Below, in pieces: positions 16,701-24,776 of a DNA stretch of 64,000 nt. Both the position numbers and the translations under genes were made by a program. The notes under the pieces were generated by a model. The model saw nothing but the letters and a program-made list of their open reading frames with translations, was not told the DNA's origin and did no database searches. Numbering within the stretch: position 1 is the first letter of the stretch; the number at the start of each line of letters is the position of its first letter. This DNA comes from Fibrella aestuarina BUZ 2 (GTDB lineage Bacteria; Bacteroidota; Bacteroidia; Cytophagales; Spirosomataceae), in the NCBI RefSeq assembly GCF_000331105.1, contig NC_020054.1:4191477-4255476 (forward strand). The letters run 5' to 3'.

Positions 16701-16749
16701 GGCCCATTAGTAGCAGACAAGCCGCTACTGATCCAATAAACGTTTGCAT
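13720..16749 (-). CDS. SusC/RagA-family TonB-linked outer-membrane transporter
   Basis: 1009 residues. Signal peptide (CLLLMGLLLPNRLLAQ), then a carboxypeptidase-D regulatory-like domain (ISGTIRTDDNQPLPGANVVL, DGNGRYSITAGPGQVLVISA), the SusC signature ELVVVGYGTQERKNLIGSV, a plug with LYVVDGVFINN and SISILKDAEATAIYGARAAN, and a long barrel. It pumps bound oligomers across the outer membrane with TonB energy. ATG 16749 is chosen at the signal peptide; the frame is open 60 codons further upstream without leader features. It is followed by SusD after 134 bp. No sigma/anti-sigma pair or hybrid regulator is seen beside it, so its regulation is not evident. Confidence 0.95.
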   Translation of the reverse strand: MQTFIGSVAACLLLMGLLLPNRLLAQTAQISGTIRTDDNQPLPGANVVLKGQGKGTSTDGNGRYSITAGPGQVLVISAIGYQNAELTVGNVGSSTTLDATLTEAPSQLNELVVVGYGTQERKNLIGSVTQVNAEEIKTRPVASFEQQLQGRVAGVQVSANTGVPGDGLYFRIRGNTSINASNDPLYVVDGVFINNNSLQKITTQGQANNPLADLNPADIESISILKDAEATAIYGARAANGVVVITTKRGAYNAKTKVALNTSAGQAWAPKLWDLVTGPEHATIINEAWINDGKPVATRPFRPVTEGGRGLPEEQPTYDRLGYIFRAGILQNYDLSVSGGNQQTRFYLGGGYTSQQATLRTNDFARASFKLNLDHELTDHIRVGTSNSFAQSTRSNARVGDGPQGGILQAALHTPTYLPKVNADGSYAKWAGFDNLDVLINNTDMQSTSTRYIGNLYGEWDILQGRSASSLKFRSSWSLDYNLYDEYEYWNTLTNRGSANKGLGTSSLSQNTIWINEQTLQFRRTLDSHAFGVLVGNTIQGNVNKQTQAQGTNFPSDDFRQLSSASVTTSSSARSQNRLVSFFGRVDYNFARKYFLEASLRGDASSRFGANHRWGYFPSAGVAWQIKQEGFLRDLRAISDLKLRASIGWTGNQNGINDFASRGLWGGGFNYQDNPGTFPTQLANPDLKWETTRQINAGLNVGLFNNRIGLEINAYEKYTYDLLIQVPLAQSTGFSSIFRNDGEISNRGLELGLNTVNIQGKDLTWNTSFNISANRNRIEKLSIPVDASYNVERLVQGYPYHAYFVYKQLRVDPETGDAVYDDYNKDGVITAADRQYVGTALPTFVGGLNNTLTYKGFDLSVFVNFSSGGLVYNSNRFFHESGGTRDDRRAINKNQLTRWQKPGDITDVPRVTTLGNNYNLSPTSRFVEDGSFVRLSSVVLGYTLPKALLRKVGISSARVYYNGSNLWLLSRYQGPDPEVNVTANATTQGYDLGTPPIPRTAQFGLNLTL

Positions 16750-16961
16750 TATCGCCTTGGTTTCGTGAAAAATGAGCACGGTCCGACGGGTCGGTTGCCA
16801 GCACTCTGTTACAGGCCAACCGACCCGGTTGCCGCCGATTCGGTTGGCCTGATGGGACCCTAGGTGAGTTGCCGCTCCTCTATGGCCTCCTGTTGTAACC
16901 AGCCCAATCGAGTCCGTCAGGCTATTCATCAGGCCGTACGACCTGGTATTTCTTGCGTTAC

Positions 16962-17777
16962 CTAATCCTGAATCCGCTTCGCAAACCGGTGGTAAAAGGG
17001 GGTCCGGCTGCTGGCGTCCTTGGGCTGGTAGTCGCCCGTGATGATGGGGATATACATCACCCGGCGGCGGCTGGCGGCGCCAATGTGCGGCGACTGCTCA
17101 ACGCGGTGCCAGAGGTTGCCATCGTGGATGGTGAGGTCGCCCGCCTCGATGTCGAAGCCCACCTCCCGGCGATCAGGTCGATGATCGATAAACTGGCGTT
17201 TGCGGAAGAGCGTCAGCAGCGTGCTTTGCCGGTGCGTGCCGGGCAGCACCCGCAGCCCCCCGTTCGATTGCGGGCAGTCGTCGAGGTGGAGCCCCACGTT
17301 GAGCATCGGCCGGATGCGCCCGCCCAAAAACAGGTCGCGGGGGCTATCAGTATGCCAGCCCATGCGCGAGAAGCTCGACTCCGATGCCCGCACGTAATGG
17401 TTGACCACCAGCCCGTCTTTCTCTTCGGGGCTGATCCGGCCCTCGTAAGGCGTAAGAAGCTGGGTAAGGGCCTGCAGGCGTTCGTCGGCCAGGAACTCCG
17501 TCAGCAGCGGGCTGTAGTGCGACGTAAACGCGAACCGCTGCACAATCCGGCGCCCGGTTTCGTCATGGCCAAATTTGATGGGTGTCCCGTTGATCTTGTC
17601 GATGCCCTCGGCAAGCCATTCGGCTTCAACCCGGTCAATGTCAGCCAGAAACGACTGTACCGTGGAGCGGTCGACAAACTGTTTGATGTGGAGATAGCCG
17701 TTACGGCGGAAAAACTCGAGTTGCTGGGTGGACAGTAGTTCGTGAAGTTGAACCGGGGTTTCGGTGATGGTCAGCAT
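16962..17777 (-). CDS. Phytanoyl-CoA dioxygenase-like Fe(II)/2-oxoglutarate enzyme
   Basis: 271 residues with the double-stranded beta-helix iron site: GWHTDSP (His142, Asp144) and a distal His224 in NLWHRVEQSPH. The 2-oxoglutarate-binding arginine is probably in the RRRVMYIPI segment. PhyH enzymes hydroxylate lipids or small metabolites; the substrate is not predictable. ATG 17777 begins directly before the family start (QQLEFFRRNGYLHIKQFVD), although the frame is open to 17936. It lies 10 bp after the DUF4395 gene, last of four closely spaced genes. Confidence 0.85.
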   Translation of the reverse strand: MLTITETPVQLHELLSTQQLEFFRRNGYLHIKQFVDRSTVQSFLADIDRVEAEWLAEGIDKINGTPIKFGHDETGRRIVQRFAFTSHYSPLLTEFLADERLQALTQLLTPYEGRISPEEKDGLVVNHYVRASESSFSRMGWHTDSPRDLFLGGRIRPMLNVGLHLDDCPQSNGGLRVLPGTHRQSTLLTLFRKRQFIDHRPDRREVGFDIEAGDLTIHDGNLWHRVEQSPHIGAASRRRVMYIPIITGDYQPKDASSRTPFYHRFAKRIQD

Positions 17778-17787
17778 GCGGATGAAT

Positions 17788-18246
17788 TTAGTTAAGCGCC
17801 TTCGGAAACAGACGCACGTAAAGAGTATAAACGTAGCAACCGGCGCAGAAGCCAAGCCCTGACTCCAGCGCGGCAAACAGGGCCAGCACGGCGGTTGGAA
17901 TAAGGGTGGGGCTACCCGCCAGTTGCAGGCCGGCAATCAGCAGACTGAACCCCAGCCCGATGCGGGCCGCGAAGCGCTTGGGGGCCTGGTCGGTCCCTTT
18001 ATAGGAGAGATTAAGGGCGCTTACCAGCCAGTCGGCCACGTACCCGAGCGGGCTGTAGCGCGCCCATTCGGAGCCACGAAGGCCAAAATCAATCAGTAAC
18101 AGCAGGGGCAGCAGCAGGCTACCGGCCCATAGGGAGGCCGTCAGGAGGTAGACGATGGCGATGGTCAGGACCAGCCCGGCCACCAGCCGGACTTTGGTTT
18201 CATTGACCTGGACGCCATCCGTTGGACAAATGAGTTGTTTGCTCAT
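17788..18246 (-). CDS. DUF4395 membrane protein
   Basis: 152 residues with about four membrane segments (LVAGLVLTIAIVYLLTASLW, LLLPLLLLIDFGLRG, GLGFSLLIAGLQLA, AVLALFAALESGLGFC). Cysteines at CPTDG near the N-terminus and in GFCAGCYVYTLYVRLFP near the C-terminus match the DUF4395 pattern. The conserved CxxC on the membrane side suggests a redox role, but none is established. It lies 15 bp after the DUF1684 gene and 10 bp before PhyH, consistent with one transcript. Confidence 0.82.
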   Translation of the reverse strand: MSKQLICPTDGVQVNETKVRLVAGLVLTIAIVYLLTASLWAGSLLLPLLLLIDFGLRGSEWARYSPLGYVADWLVSALNLSYKGTDQAPKRFAARIGLGFSLLIAGLQLAGSPTLIPTAVLALFAALESGLGFCAGCYVYTLYVRLFPKALN

Positions 18247-18261
18247 GGCAATATCGATGAA

Positions 18262-19194
18262 TCAGTGGTTACCGTACCGTTTTTCGCCCGCCCGAACGGC
18301 CGTCGCCAGTCGGTTCTGCTGCGGGGGCAGCGGGCAGGTAGCAAAGGGCGTAAAGGCACACGGTGGGTTGATACTCTGGTTGAAGTCAAGCGTGACGTTG
18401 CCCTGCTCATCGGGCAGATCGGCGTACAGAAACCGGCCCGATCCGTAGGTGTCGTGGGTATTGGTCTGGTCGCCAAACAGGATAAACAATTTCCGGTCGC
18501 CTTCCCGAACGGCATCGAGCCGGTAGGTTTTCCCCTGATGCTCAAAAACCAACGTACCCGCCAGCGGCTGTTGCGAGGTCTGGCCCGTAACGTCCAGAAT
18601 CGGGATGGTGCGGGGCGCGGTGGGGCGTTCGAGGTGGGCCGTTACGCGCCAGCTTTCGTCGGCCGGAAACCGCTCGATACCCGTAAACGCCTTCAGCAGC
18701 GGGCTGGCCAGATCGCGCAGCCGAACCGCGTACCGATCGCCGCGCTTGATCACAAACCAGCGCAACGACCCGTGGCTGAGCGTAACGGGTTTCGTCAGAT
18801 CGGGCGAAAAAATGGTTTTCGTAGCCAGCACGGGCTCGCCGTCGGCCAGGACGGTGGCACCGGGGGCCGCCTCAAACTGCACCGTCCCCTTCACCAGCCG
18901 GAACGTACCCAGCTGGGCGGACGCGCGGTCGGCGGGAAACGTCAGGTCATTGCCCAGGTCGGCACCGGCTTCGTTGGCCCCTTCTTTGAGCCAGAACAGC
19001 CCCGCCAGGTTCAGCCAACCGGTTTCGCTCCGCAGCGATTCGAGCCGCTGCTGATGCCAGACGTCGAGTCGCTGCCGGTAGGTTGGCTCGTCGGACCGGA
19101 AGCCGATGAGGGCCAGACAAGCTAATCCCCAGAACCAGAAGAACGTGCGGGCGTAGGGGTTTACCGGGCCCGTTTCGATGATCATTTCGTCCAT
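18262..19194 (-). CDS. DUF1684 domain protein, membrane-anchored
   Basis: 310 residues. One hydrophobic segment (FFWFWGLACLALIGF, residues 18-32) acts as signal anchor. The DUF1684 core is clear: TYRQRLDVWHQQRLESL, ETGWLNLAGLFWLKEG, PTAPRTIPILDVTG, and the conserved end GSGRFLYADLP, FNQSINPPCAFTPFATCPLP. The family is common in Bacteroidota and Actinobacteria but has no known reaction. It starts 3 bp after the stop codon of the ACT-domain gene and is followed by DUF4395, so it is the second gene of a four-gene unit. Confidence 0.88.
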   Translation of the reverse strand: MDEMIIETGPVNPYARTFFWFWGLACLALIGFRSDEPTYRQRLDVWHQQRLESLRSETGWLNLAGLFWLKEGANEAGADLGNDLTFPADRASAQLGTFRLVKGTVQFEAAPGATVLADGEPVLATKTIFSPDLTKPVTLSHGSLRWFVIKRGDRYAVRLRDLASPLLKAFTGIERFPADESWRVTAHLERPTAPRTIPILDVTGQTSQQPLAGTLVFEHQGKTYRLDAVREGDRKLFILFGDQTNTHDTYGSGRFLYADLPDEQGNVTLDFNQSINPPCAFTPFATCPLPPQQNRLATAVRAGEKRYGNH

Positions 19195-19197
19195 GGC

Positions 19198-19521
19198 TTA
19201 GTCGTTGGTTAGTTCGTTGATGCTCACCACGCCCCGGATCGCCCGCAGCTGCCGCTGCAACACGGTCCGATGGGTTTCGTCGGGTACGTCGACCGTCAGG
19301 TAGCCCGTTACCCGCACCCCCGCCTGCACGTCGAAAGTCATGCCCAGAATGCGGCAGCGGTCATCTTGCGGCACCGCCTGCGTGATGTCGTTGACGAAAC
19401 TGGGGCGATCGAAACCGGTGATGTAATAACTGGTTCGTGCGCCCGCTACAGCCACTGGGGTGGAGCGTGTTGCCGGCCCGCCCGACAAAATTGCCTGTGT
19501 TGCTGGTTGTGCTGGGTTCAT
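19198..19521 (-). CDS. Stand-alone ACT-domain protein
   Basis: About 107 residues: a short proline/alanine-rich N-terminus, then a single ACT domain (SYYITGFDRPSFVNDITQAV, RILGMTFDVQAGVRVTGYLT, VLQRQLRAIRGVVSINELT). This most resembles the C-terminal ACT domain of RelA/SpoT (p)ppGpp enzymes but no catalytic domain is attached. ACT domains bind amino acids or other small ligands. ATG 19521 is chosen; 19536 is possible. First gene of the ACT-DUF1684-DUF4395-PhyH set, with an inverted repeat 30 bp upstream. Confidence 0.75.
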   Translation of the reverse strand: MNPAQPATQAILSGGPATRSTPVAVAGARTSYYITGFDRPSFVNDITQAVPQDDRCRILGMTFDVQAGVRVTGYLTVDVPDETHRTVLQRQLRAIRGVVSINELTND

Positions 19522-19550
19522 GGGACTCAAAAACAAGTTATAGCCTATGT

Positions 19551-19571
19551 AATCTATCTATTTGATAGATT
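19551..19571. promoter_or_regulatory. Inverted repeat upstream of ACT-DUF1684 operon
   Basis: AATCTATC (19551-19558) and GATAGATT (19564-19571) are exact complements with a 5-bp spacer, located 30 bp upstream of the ACT gene start. This is a plausible operator or promoter-overlapping site. The rest of the 19537-19933 gap shows no gene; it is A/T-richer than its surroundings and must hold the promoter of the ACT operon. Confidence 0.4.
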
Positions 19572-19933
19572 TATTCCTTAAATAAATAAGCCAGCGTGGT
19601 ACTGACTTAGGCCTGACGACTACAGCGATCTGTAGCGTATTCGGTGCGGGACAAAGTTGGCACGCGATTTTATACAATGCAAGTAATAGCTAAAAAAATG
19701 ATTGTCAGCCTTTTACGTATTAGTCTATCTAGTTTGCGGACTAAATGCGTATTTTACTGATTGTTAGCCTTTTTCGGCCCATGCGCAGCACAAGCCTCTC
19801 CCTGCACGGCCAGTCTGTCTAGATGCAGAAATGGACTGGTTCCCGCAAGAATCCGGTGATTTAACCCTACTCGCGAATAAAATGCTGTACGTTCAGATGG
19901 CTTGGTAGCTGGCCAGAGGTGGCGAATTGGCCG

Positions 19934-20497
19934 TTAGTTACGGCCGCTGTTGGCGTGTTTGGGGCGCGAAAATGGCGGCTGACGCAGCAATTGGAAGGCG
20001 TTTTCATCGCCCAGCAGCACGGCCCGGCGCAGGTCGTTTTCGGCCTGGCTCAATTGCCGGAGCTCGATCCGGGCCAGGGCGCGCCAGCGGTAGGCGTCGG
20101 GGCGTTCGTCGCGGATGTGCCACACGGCCTTATCAAATTCCCGGAAGGCTTCGGTGTATTGCTCGACCCGGTAGAGCGCAATGCCCCGGTCCAGGTAGCA
20201 GTCGGCCAGGGTATTGTCGCGGTTGACGGCCTGGGTGAGGTCGTAGATAGCCGAGAAGTGGTTTTCCAGCAACAGCTGACATTTGCCCCGATAGGCATAC
20301 GCCACCGCCGACTGTGGGTATTTCTGGACGGCCTCGTTGAAGTAATCGAACGCCGCCTCGATTTCCCGGTTCTTCACCAGCTGAATTCCCGCCTGAAACC
20401 GCTTGATGTCTTTTTCGGAGGCTGTTTCATGGTCGATCAGATAGTACCGGAGCACCAGGTAGACGACGAATAAAAAGCCCAGCAGTATAACCTCCAT
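19934..20497 (-). CDS. TPR-repeat protein with N-terminal membrane helix
   Basis: 187 residues. An N-terminal hydrophobic helix (VILLGFLFVVYLVLRYYLI) is followed by at least three tetratricopeptide repeats (AAFDYFNEAVQKYPQSAVAY, SAIYDLTQAVNRDNTLADCY, EAFREFDKAVWHIRDERPDA) and a shorter fourth (LSQAENDLRRAVLLGDENAF). TPR arrays mediate protein contacts; the protein is expected to be anchored in the inner membrane. It is alone between two gaps and gives no further hint of partners. Confidence 0.82.
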   Translation of the reverse strand: MEVILLGFLFVVYLVLRYYLIDHETASEKDIKRFQAGIQLVKNREIEAAFDYFNEAVQKYPQSAVAYAYRGKCQLLLENHFSAIYDLTQAVNRDNTLADCYLDRGIALYRVEQYTEAFREFDKAVWHIRDERPDAYRWRALARIELRQLSQAENDLRRAVLLGDENAFQLLRQPPFSRPKHANSGRN

Positions 20498-20607
20498 ACC
20501 ACGCTGTTCCTACGATTTACGGATAGCTAAATTACGCAGATCCCCACACATAATGGGTGTTAAAACTAGTTTACTGGTCAATAATTGCCGATTGGTGGCG
20601 AGGCCGC

Positions 20608-20958
20608 TCAACCCAGCGTTTGCCGAACGGCTTTGGGCAGCCCCGCCACGACCAGCTCATAGGAATGGTCGATCAGCTCGCGAATCAGGCTATCGCGCAG
20701 CGATCCATCCGAGGTGACGGTGTTCCAGTGCCGTTTGTTCATGTGGTAGGCCCCTTCGATGGCCGCGTGTTCCTCGCGCAGCAGTACGGCGCGCTCGGGA
20801 TCGCACTTGAGACTCACCCGCATGGGGCGGCTCTCCATGTCGCTAAGGGCAAACATCTTCCCGGCCACCTTAAACACGAGCGTGGTTTCATCGAACGGAA
20901 GCGACTCGGTAGTAGCGGGCTTGCTCAGGCAGTACGCGCGCAGGTCATCAAAGCTCAT
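20608..20958 (-). CDS. MmcQ/YjbR-family protein
   Basis: 116 residues matching the MmcQ/YjbR (CyaY-like fold) family: LRAYCLSKPATTESLPFDE, TLVFKVAGKMFALSDMES, VSLKCDPERAVLLREEH, YHMNKRHWNTV and LIRELIDHSYELVVAGLPK. Members are small DNA-binding-like proteins without firmly known function. Its start codon overlaps the stop of the 62-residue membrane protein upstream by 4 bp (ATGA type), so the two are co-translated. Confidence 0.88.
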   Translation of the reverse strand: MSFDDLRAYCLSKPATTESLPFDETTLVFKVAGKMFALSDMESRPMRVSLKCDPERAVLLREEHAAIEGAYHMNKRHWNTVTSDGSLRDSLIRELIDHSYELVVAGLPKAVRQTLG

Positions 20959-21143
20959 CGGAAAAAGGCGCGGTAAAGCATCACCAGCAAACAGAACAGG
21001 AACATGATGATGGAGATCCGGTTGATCCCGTGCATCATGCGCAGGTTTACGCTCGTTGGCTGGTTGGGGTCGGGTTTACGAAATACCCGCAGGAAGTAAT
21101 TAAACACCGGCCCAATCTTGAGATAATCAGTTAAACGGCTCAC
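20955..21143 (-). CDS. Small single-helix membrane protein
   Basis: 62 residues with GTG start at 21143. An amphipathic N-terminal part (YLKIGPVFNYFLRVFRKPDP), a polar middle (PTSVNLRMMHGINR) and one C-terminal membrane helix (ISIIMFLFCLLVMLYRAFF). The pattern recalls the short Bacteroidota family DUF6728, but that match is from memory and uncertain. It overlaps the MmcQ-like gene by 4 bp. Function unknown. The gap 21144-21564 upstream holds no gene that I can support; it must contain two divergent promoters. Confidence 0.65.
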   Translation of the reverse strand: MSRLTDYLKIGPVFNYFLRVFRKPDPNQPTSVNLRMMHGINRISIIMFLFCLLVMLYRAFFR

Positions 21144-21564
21144 AGAAAGTGTGTTTTAGAGTTTGACTGCCGGATGAACAACCGCCCCGTTGGGCGCGGC
21201 TCCACCTACAACTATAGCGTTTTGGCTGGCAAAAAGGTTTACCATCCAGACAAAAATAGGGCTGGCAGCCGTCCACAAACTCTTACCTGCCAACCGATCG
21301 TTTTGGCTAGCCCGGTTTGCGCTGACCTAAGTGGGCCAAATAATCAATCGGCGCGGCCAAAGTGCCCGCCATCTGGTTATCTCAGAGGACAAATGAGTAA
21401 CTCGTTGCCGCCGCCTCAGCCCTGTCTGGGTACGTTGTAGCGGCATCGCGTTGGCCTGAGCTCTGGCTTCGCCGCCTCGTCGGTCGACTTTGCGGCTTCG
21501 GTCAGCGAGTCATTGGCGATACCCGCCAGCGGCGAGACTTTTACGACCGGTAAACAACAACGTT

Positions 21565-22476
21565 ATGAGCAATCACTACCTGCGGGTGGGCTTTATCCTT
21601 CTAATCCTCCCCATTTCCATTGCCCTGCGCACGGGCGATGTACTCACCGATGTTGGCGTGACGATGGCCGACGTGCGGACAGGTACGTTGCATTGCCTGC
21701 GCCACGAAGGCCTGTTGTCGTTCACGCCCAGTTCGGCGATCCGGGCCGCCGCCGCGCGGATTCCGCCCGGTTCACGCGCCGCCACCGTGCAGCTATTGGG
21801 TAAGGTGGTGCGTAGCTACGTCGAATCAGACGCATTCCGGCACGACTACCAACAGTCGTTACAGGGGCCGTCGCCCGACGGCGACAGCCGGGAGGCGCAA
21901 CAGGCCGATGCCGACGAGACGCTCAACGCCGAATTGCTCGCCATTCAGCAGGCCTATACGCACCTGGACCCCGCCGTGCTTTACAGCGGCATCACCACGC
22001 AGTTGCCCCAGATGGAGGCCGAACTGGCCACACTTCAGGGCGACGACCGGCGGCTGATGCAACAGCACATCACCGAAACGAGCCGAATGTTGTCGGACTA
22101 CGCGGGTAAACCCGCCGAGTTTAAAAAGCAGTATCTCGCGTATCAGCTCCAGCAACTGCGGCAAAGCGCCCGGCCATCGGCCAACGACGCCGCTACCGGG
22201 CGGGCGAAGGCAGCCTCGTCCGCTGCTCGGCGCCGCATTCCGAAAGCGCAGCCCGATGTACGGCCTGTATTGCGGAAGCAATTGACGGCCTTCGTTGCGC
22301 TCTGTAACGATGTCGATTTTAGGGCTAAACTCGTCGCAGACGGGGCGCGTCAGGAGTTTGCCAATCCAGCTTATCGGGCCAAGTCGGCTACCTGGAAGCT
22401 CCTGTTCCGGATGGGCAAAGAGCCCGTTATGGCCGCCCGTGCTTTCGCGCAGGCGTGGCTGGCCGACTTGCACTGA
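21565..22476 (+). CDS. Exported helical protein of unknown function
   Basis: 303 residues. ATG 21565 opens a signal-like segment (LRVGFILLILPISIALRTGD). The rest is largely helical and rich in Ala, Gln and Arg, with coiled-coil-like stretches (LNAELLAIQQAYTHLDP, QMEAELATLQGDDRRLMQQH, KKQYLAYQLQQLRQSARPS) and a basic linker (ASSAARRRIPKAQ) before a final helical section. I do not recognise a family. It precedes the histidine kinase by 185 bp on the same strand; no functional link is visible. Confidence 0.6.
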   Translation: MSNHYLRVGFILLILPISIALRTGDVLTDVGVTMADVRTGTLHCLRHEGLLSFTPSSAIRAAAARIPPGSRAATVQLLGKVVRSYVESDAFRHDYQQSLQGPSPDGDSREAQQADADETLNAELLAIQQAYTHLDPAVLYSGITTQLPQMEAELATLQGDDRRLMQQHITETSRMLSDYAGKPAEFKKQYLAYQLQQLRQSARPSANDAATGRAKAASSAARRRIPKAQPDVRPVLRKQLTAFVALCNDVDFRAKLVADGARQEFANPAYRAKSATWKLLFRMGKEPVMAARAFAQAWLADLH

Positions 22477-22661
22477 TTAGCGGATAAAAGTCAGCAGTTA
22501 CCTTCATGTAGTGACCGGTCAGACCACGCGTTACGCTACATCGATGCTATCTATCTGGTAAGTACATTTTTTGTACCTTGCCTGTAGAACCGTACCAGCT
22601 TACCCGATCAAGATCGCCCGTCAGGGCAGGCCGGTGCGGCTGGTTACTGCCTACCGTAACC

Positions 22662-24227
22662 ATGAACGTAATGAATAACCAGGTCGCTGACCTGTTGCCC
22701 GGTGCGCTGCCCGCTCCGCAAAGCGGCGTATTGTTGTTACATCCCGTTTACCAGCCCGATGGTATGCTGACCGACTTACGGCTGGGTATGCTTAACCCGC
22801 AGGCAGAACGCGACACGGCGCAGCCGATCAGCGCGATCGAGGGGCAGTCACTGCGCCTCAGCTTTCCTCAGTTTATCAACGCGCCGTTATTGCCTCTGTA
22901 TCAGGATGTACTCGACACGGGGCTATCCGCTCGGTTCGAGTGCCCGGCCGACTCGACGCAGACGACTCCCTTGCCAGGCTACGAGGTGTCGGCTACGCGG
23001 CTGGCCGATAACCTGCTGCTTACCTACGCCGACCTGTCGCAGGCCCGGCAGCACGCCCAGCTCATGGAGGTAATCCAGGGCGTCAATCCGGCGGGGGTTG
23101 TGTTGTTCGACCCGGTCTGGGACGATTCCTGCGAAGAGACCCCGCGCCGGATCGTCGACTTCATTTACACGGCCGTCAATAAGACCGAGCTGGAAATTAC
23201 CCGCAAACCCGCGGATCAGTTGATAGGCCATCGGCTGAAGACCGTATGTCCCAGCGCCGAAGCGTTCGGGCTGGTGGGGGCGCTGATCGAGGCGGTGCAT
23301 ACCAACCAGCCCACCGAGTGGCTCATGCCTTATTTCGGGGATGGCATCAGCGGCTGGTTTCAGTCGGCAGCCGTGCGGCATGGTGAGCAAGTACTGTTCA
23401 CCTTTCTGGAAGTTACCGAACTGAAGCAGCATCAGGAAGCCCTCGAAATGGCCATTCAGGAGCTACGCCGCGCCAACGATAACCTCCAGCAGTTTGCCTA
23501 CGTGGCCTCGCACGATCTCCAGGAGCCCCTGCGGAAGATTCAGTCGTTTGGGAACATGCTGGCGGTTGGCCAGGCCGCTACCCTCGACGCCAGCACCCAG
23601 GATCTGATCCAGCGCATGCAGGCAGCCGCCAAACGCATGTCGGTGCTGATCAGCGACCTGCTTACCTATTCGCGCCTCACCACCCAACAGGAGCCGTTCA
23701 GGCCGGTATCGCTGACCAATCTGCTCCCAATGGTGCTGACGAACCTTACCGAGGCCATTACCGAATCGGGAGCGCAAGTAAACTGGTCCGAGCTTCCCAC
23801 CATTAACGGTGACCCCGCCCAGTTAGAGCAACTGTTTGATAACCTTCTGGCTAATGCCATCAAGTTTCGGCACACCGACACGGTCCCCATCGTTACGGTT
23901 TCCGCTGACTGGCTTCTCTTCAACGACATTCCCCAGGCGGTCAGGGCGCGTCTGCCAAACCGGCTGCTCCAACAGCCCGGCCAGCAAACATCCTTCTGGG
24001 CGATCAGCATTACCGACAACGGCATTGGCTTCGACGAAAAATACCTCAACCGCATCTTCGTTGTTTTTCAACGACTACACGGCAAGAACAGGTACCCCGG
24101 CACCGGCATTGGGCTGGCCATTTGCCAAAAGATCGTCGACAACCATGGCGGGGCCATCACGGCCACCAGCGCACCCGGCCAGGGCAGTACCTTCACGGTC
24201 TACCTGCCCGCCCGGGGCCAGGAGTAG
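22662..24227 (+). CDS. PAS-containing histidine kinase, soluble
   Basis: 521 residues with no membrane segment. Two PAS-like regions fill residues about 15-255. The HisKA domain follows a short coiled coil; the phospho-accepting histidine is His284 in YVASHDLQEPLRKIQSF. The ATPase domain shows the N box (DNLLANAIKFRH), G1 (ITDNGIGFDEKY) and G2 (GTGIGLAICQKI) motifs intact. This is the layout of cytoplasmic phytochrome-like or PAS kinases in Bacteroidota. ATG 22662 is chosen; 22671 is possible. A receiver-domain gene converges on its end with a 16-bp gap, but that receiver lacks the phospho-Asp, so the true partner is uncertain. Confidence 0.9.
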   Translation: MNVMNNQVADLLPGALPAPQSGVLLLHPVYQPDGMLTDLRLGMLNPQAERDTAQPISAIEGQSLRLSFPQFINAPLLPLYQDVLDTGLSARFECPADSTQTTPLPGYEVSATRLADNLLLTYADLSQARQHAQLMEVIQGVNPAGVVLFDPVWDDSCEETPRRIVDFIYTAVNKTELEITRKPADQLIGHRLKTVCPSAEAFGLVGALIEAVHTNQPTEWLMPYFGDGISGWFQSAAVRHGEQVLFTFLEVTELKQHQEALEMAIQELRRANDNLQQFAYVASHDLQEPLRKIQSFGNMLAVGQAATLDASTQDLIQRMQAAAKRMSVLISDLLTYSRLTTQQEPFRPVSLTNLLPMVLTNLTEAITESGAQVNWSELPTINGDPAQLEQLFDNLLANAIKFRHTDTVPIVTVSADWLLFNDIPQAVRARLPNRLLQQPGQQTSFWAISITDNGIGFDEKYLNRIFVVFQRLHGKNRYPGTGIGLAICQKIVDNHGGAITATSAPGQGSTFTVYLPARGQE

Positions 24228-24243
24228 CTTCGGCGGCAGCCAC

Positions 24244-24678
24244 TCAGTTGTTCCGGCGGGCGCGGTTGGGGTGCAGGCAGTCCTGCCAGTAGTCGATGAT
24301 AACCTTCAGTTGGTGGCGAATCTGGAGAATATCGCTCTGCTTTTCAAAAAAGCCCTGAATCGTCAGCTCGTAGGCTTCATCGACCAGTTGTTCGTAGGCG
24401 GGGTGGGTGAAGAAAATAAAGGGAATGGCTTTTTTCCGAAGCTTGGGATCCTGTTCGATTTGCCGACGAAGTTCCAGCCCGGTCATGCGGGGCATGGTGA
24501 TTTCCGAGATAATCAGGAACGGCTTCTGCTCGGTGGTCTGTAAGAAGTCAAAGGCGGTTTCGCCATCGTTGAACAGCAAAACGGGATGGTCGGGGGCTAA
24601 CTCTTGAAGGATGGGTTTCAGCAGCTCCTGATCATCCTGATCGCTGTCGATAAAAAGAATTGGTTGGTTGGCGTTCAT
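24244..24678 (-). CDS. Single-domain receiver protein with Glu at phosphorylation site
   Basis: 144 residues forming a CheY-like fold: ILFIDSDQDDQELLKPIL (acidic pocket), LIISEITMPRMTGLELRR, FIFFTHP, and the conserved lysine in GFFEKQSD. The residue that normally accepts phosphate (Asp before x-x-MP) is Glu59, codon GAA at 24502-24504. Glu at this place often mimics the phosphorylated state or marks a receiver that is not phosphorylated. ATG 24678 starts immediately before the first beta strand. The gene converges on a PAS histidine kinase. Confidence 0.88.
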   Translation of the reverse strand: MNANQPILFIDSDQDDQELLKPILQELAPDHPVLLFNDGETAFDFLQTTEQKPFLIISEITMPRMTGLELRRQIEQDPKLRKKAIPFIFFTHPAYEQLVDEAYELTIQGFFEKQSDILQIRHQLKVIIDYWQDCLHPNRARRNN

Positions 24679-24776
24679 TAAGTAAAGCGAGATCCAGGTG
24701 TATTTTCTACAAACCCAGTTTCGCCCTAAAACGCCCAACTCAACGGCCAAGAACTGAGCCTGTGGCTAACCGCCGC

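Noticed and set aside
19658..19673. TGGCACG match to the -24 half of a sigma54 promoter
   Set aside because: The -12 half lacks GC and no plus-strand gene follows.
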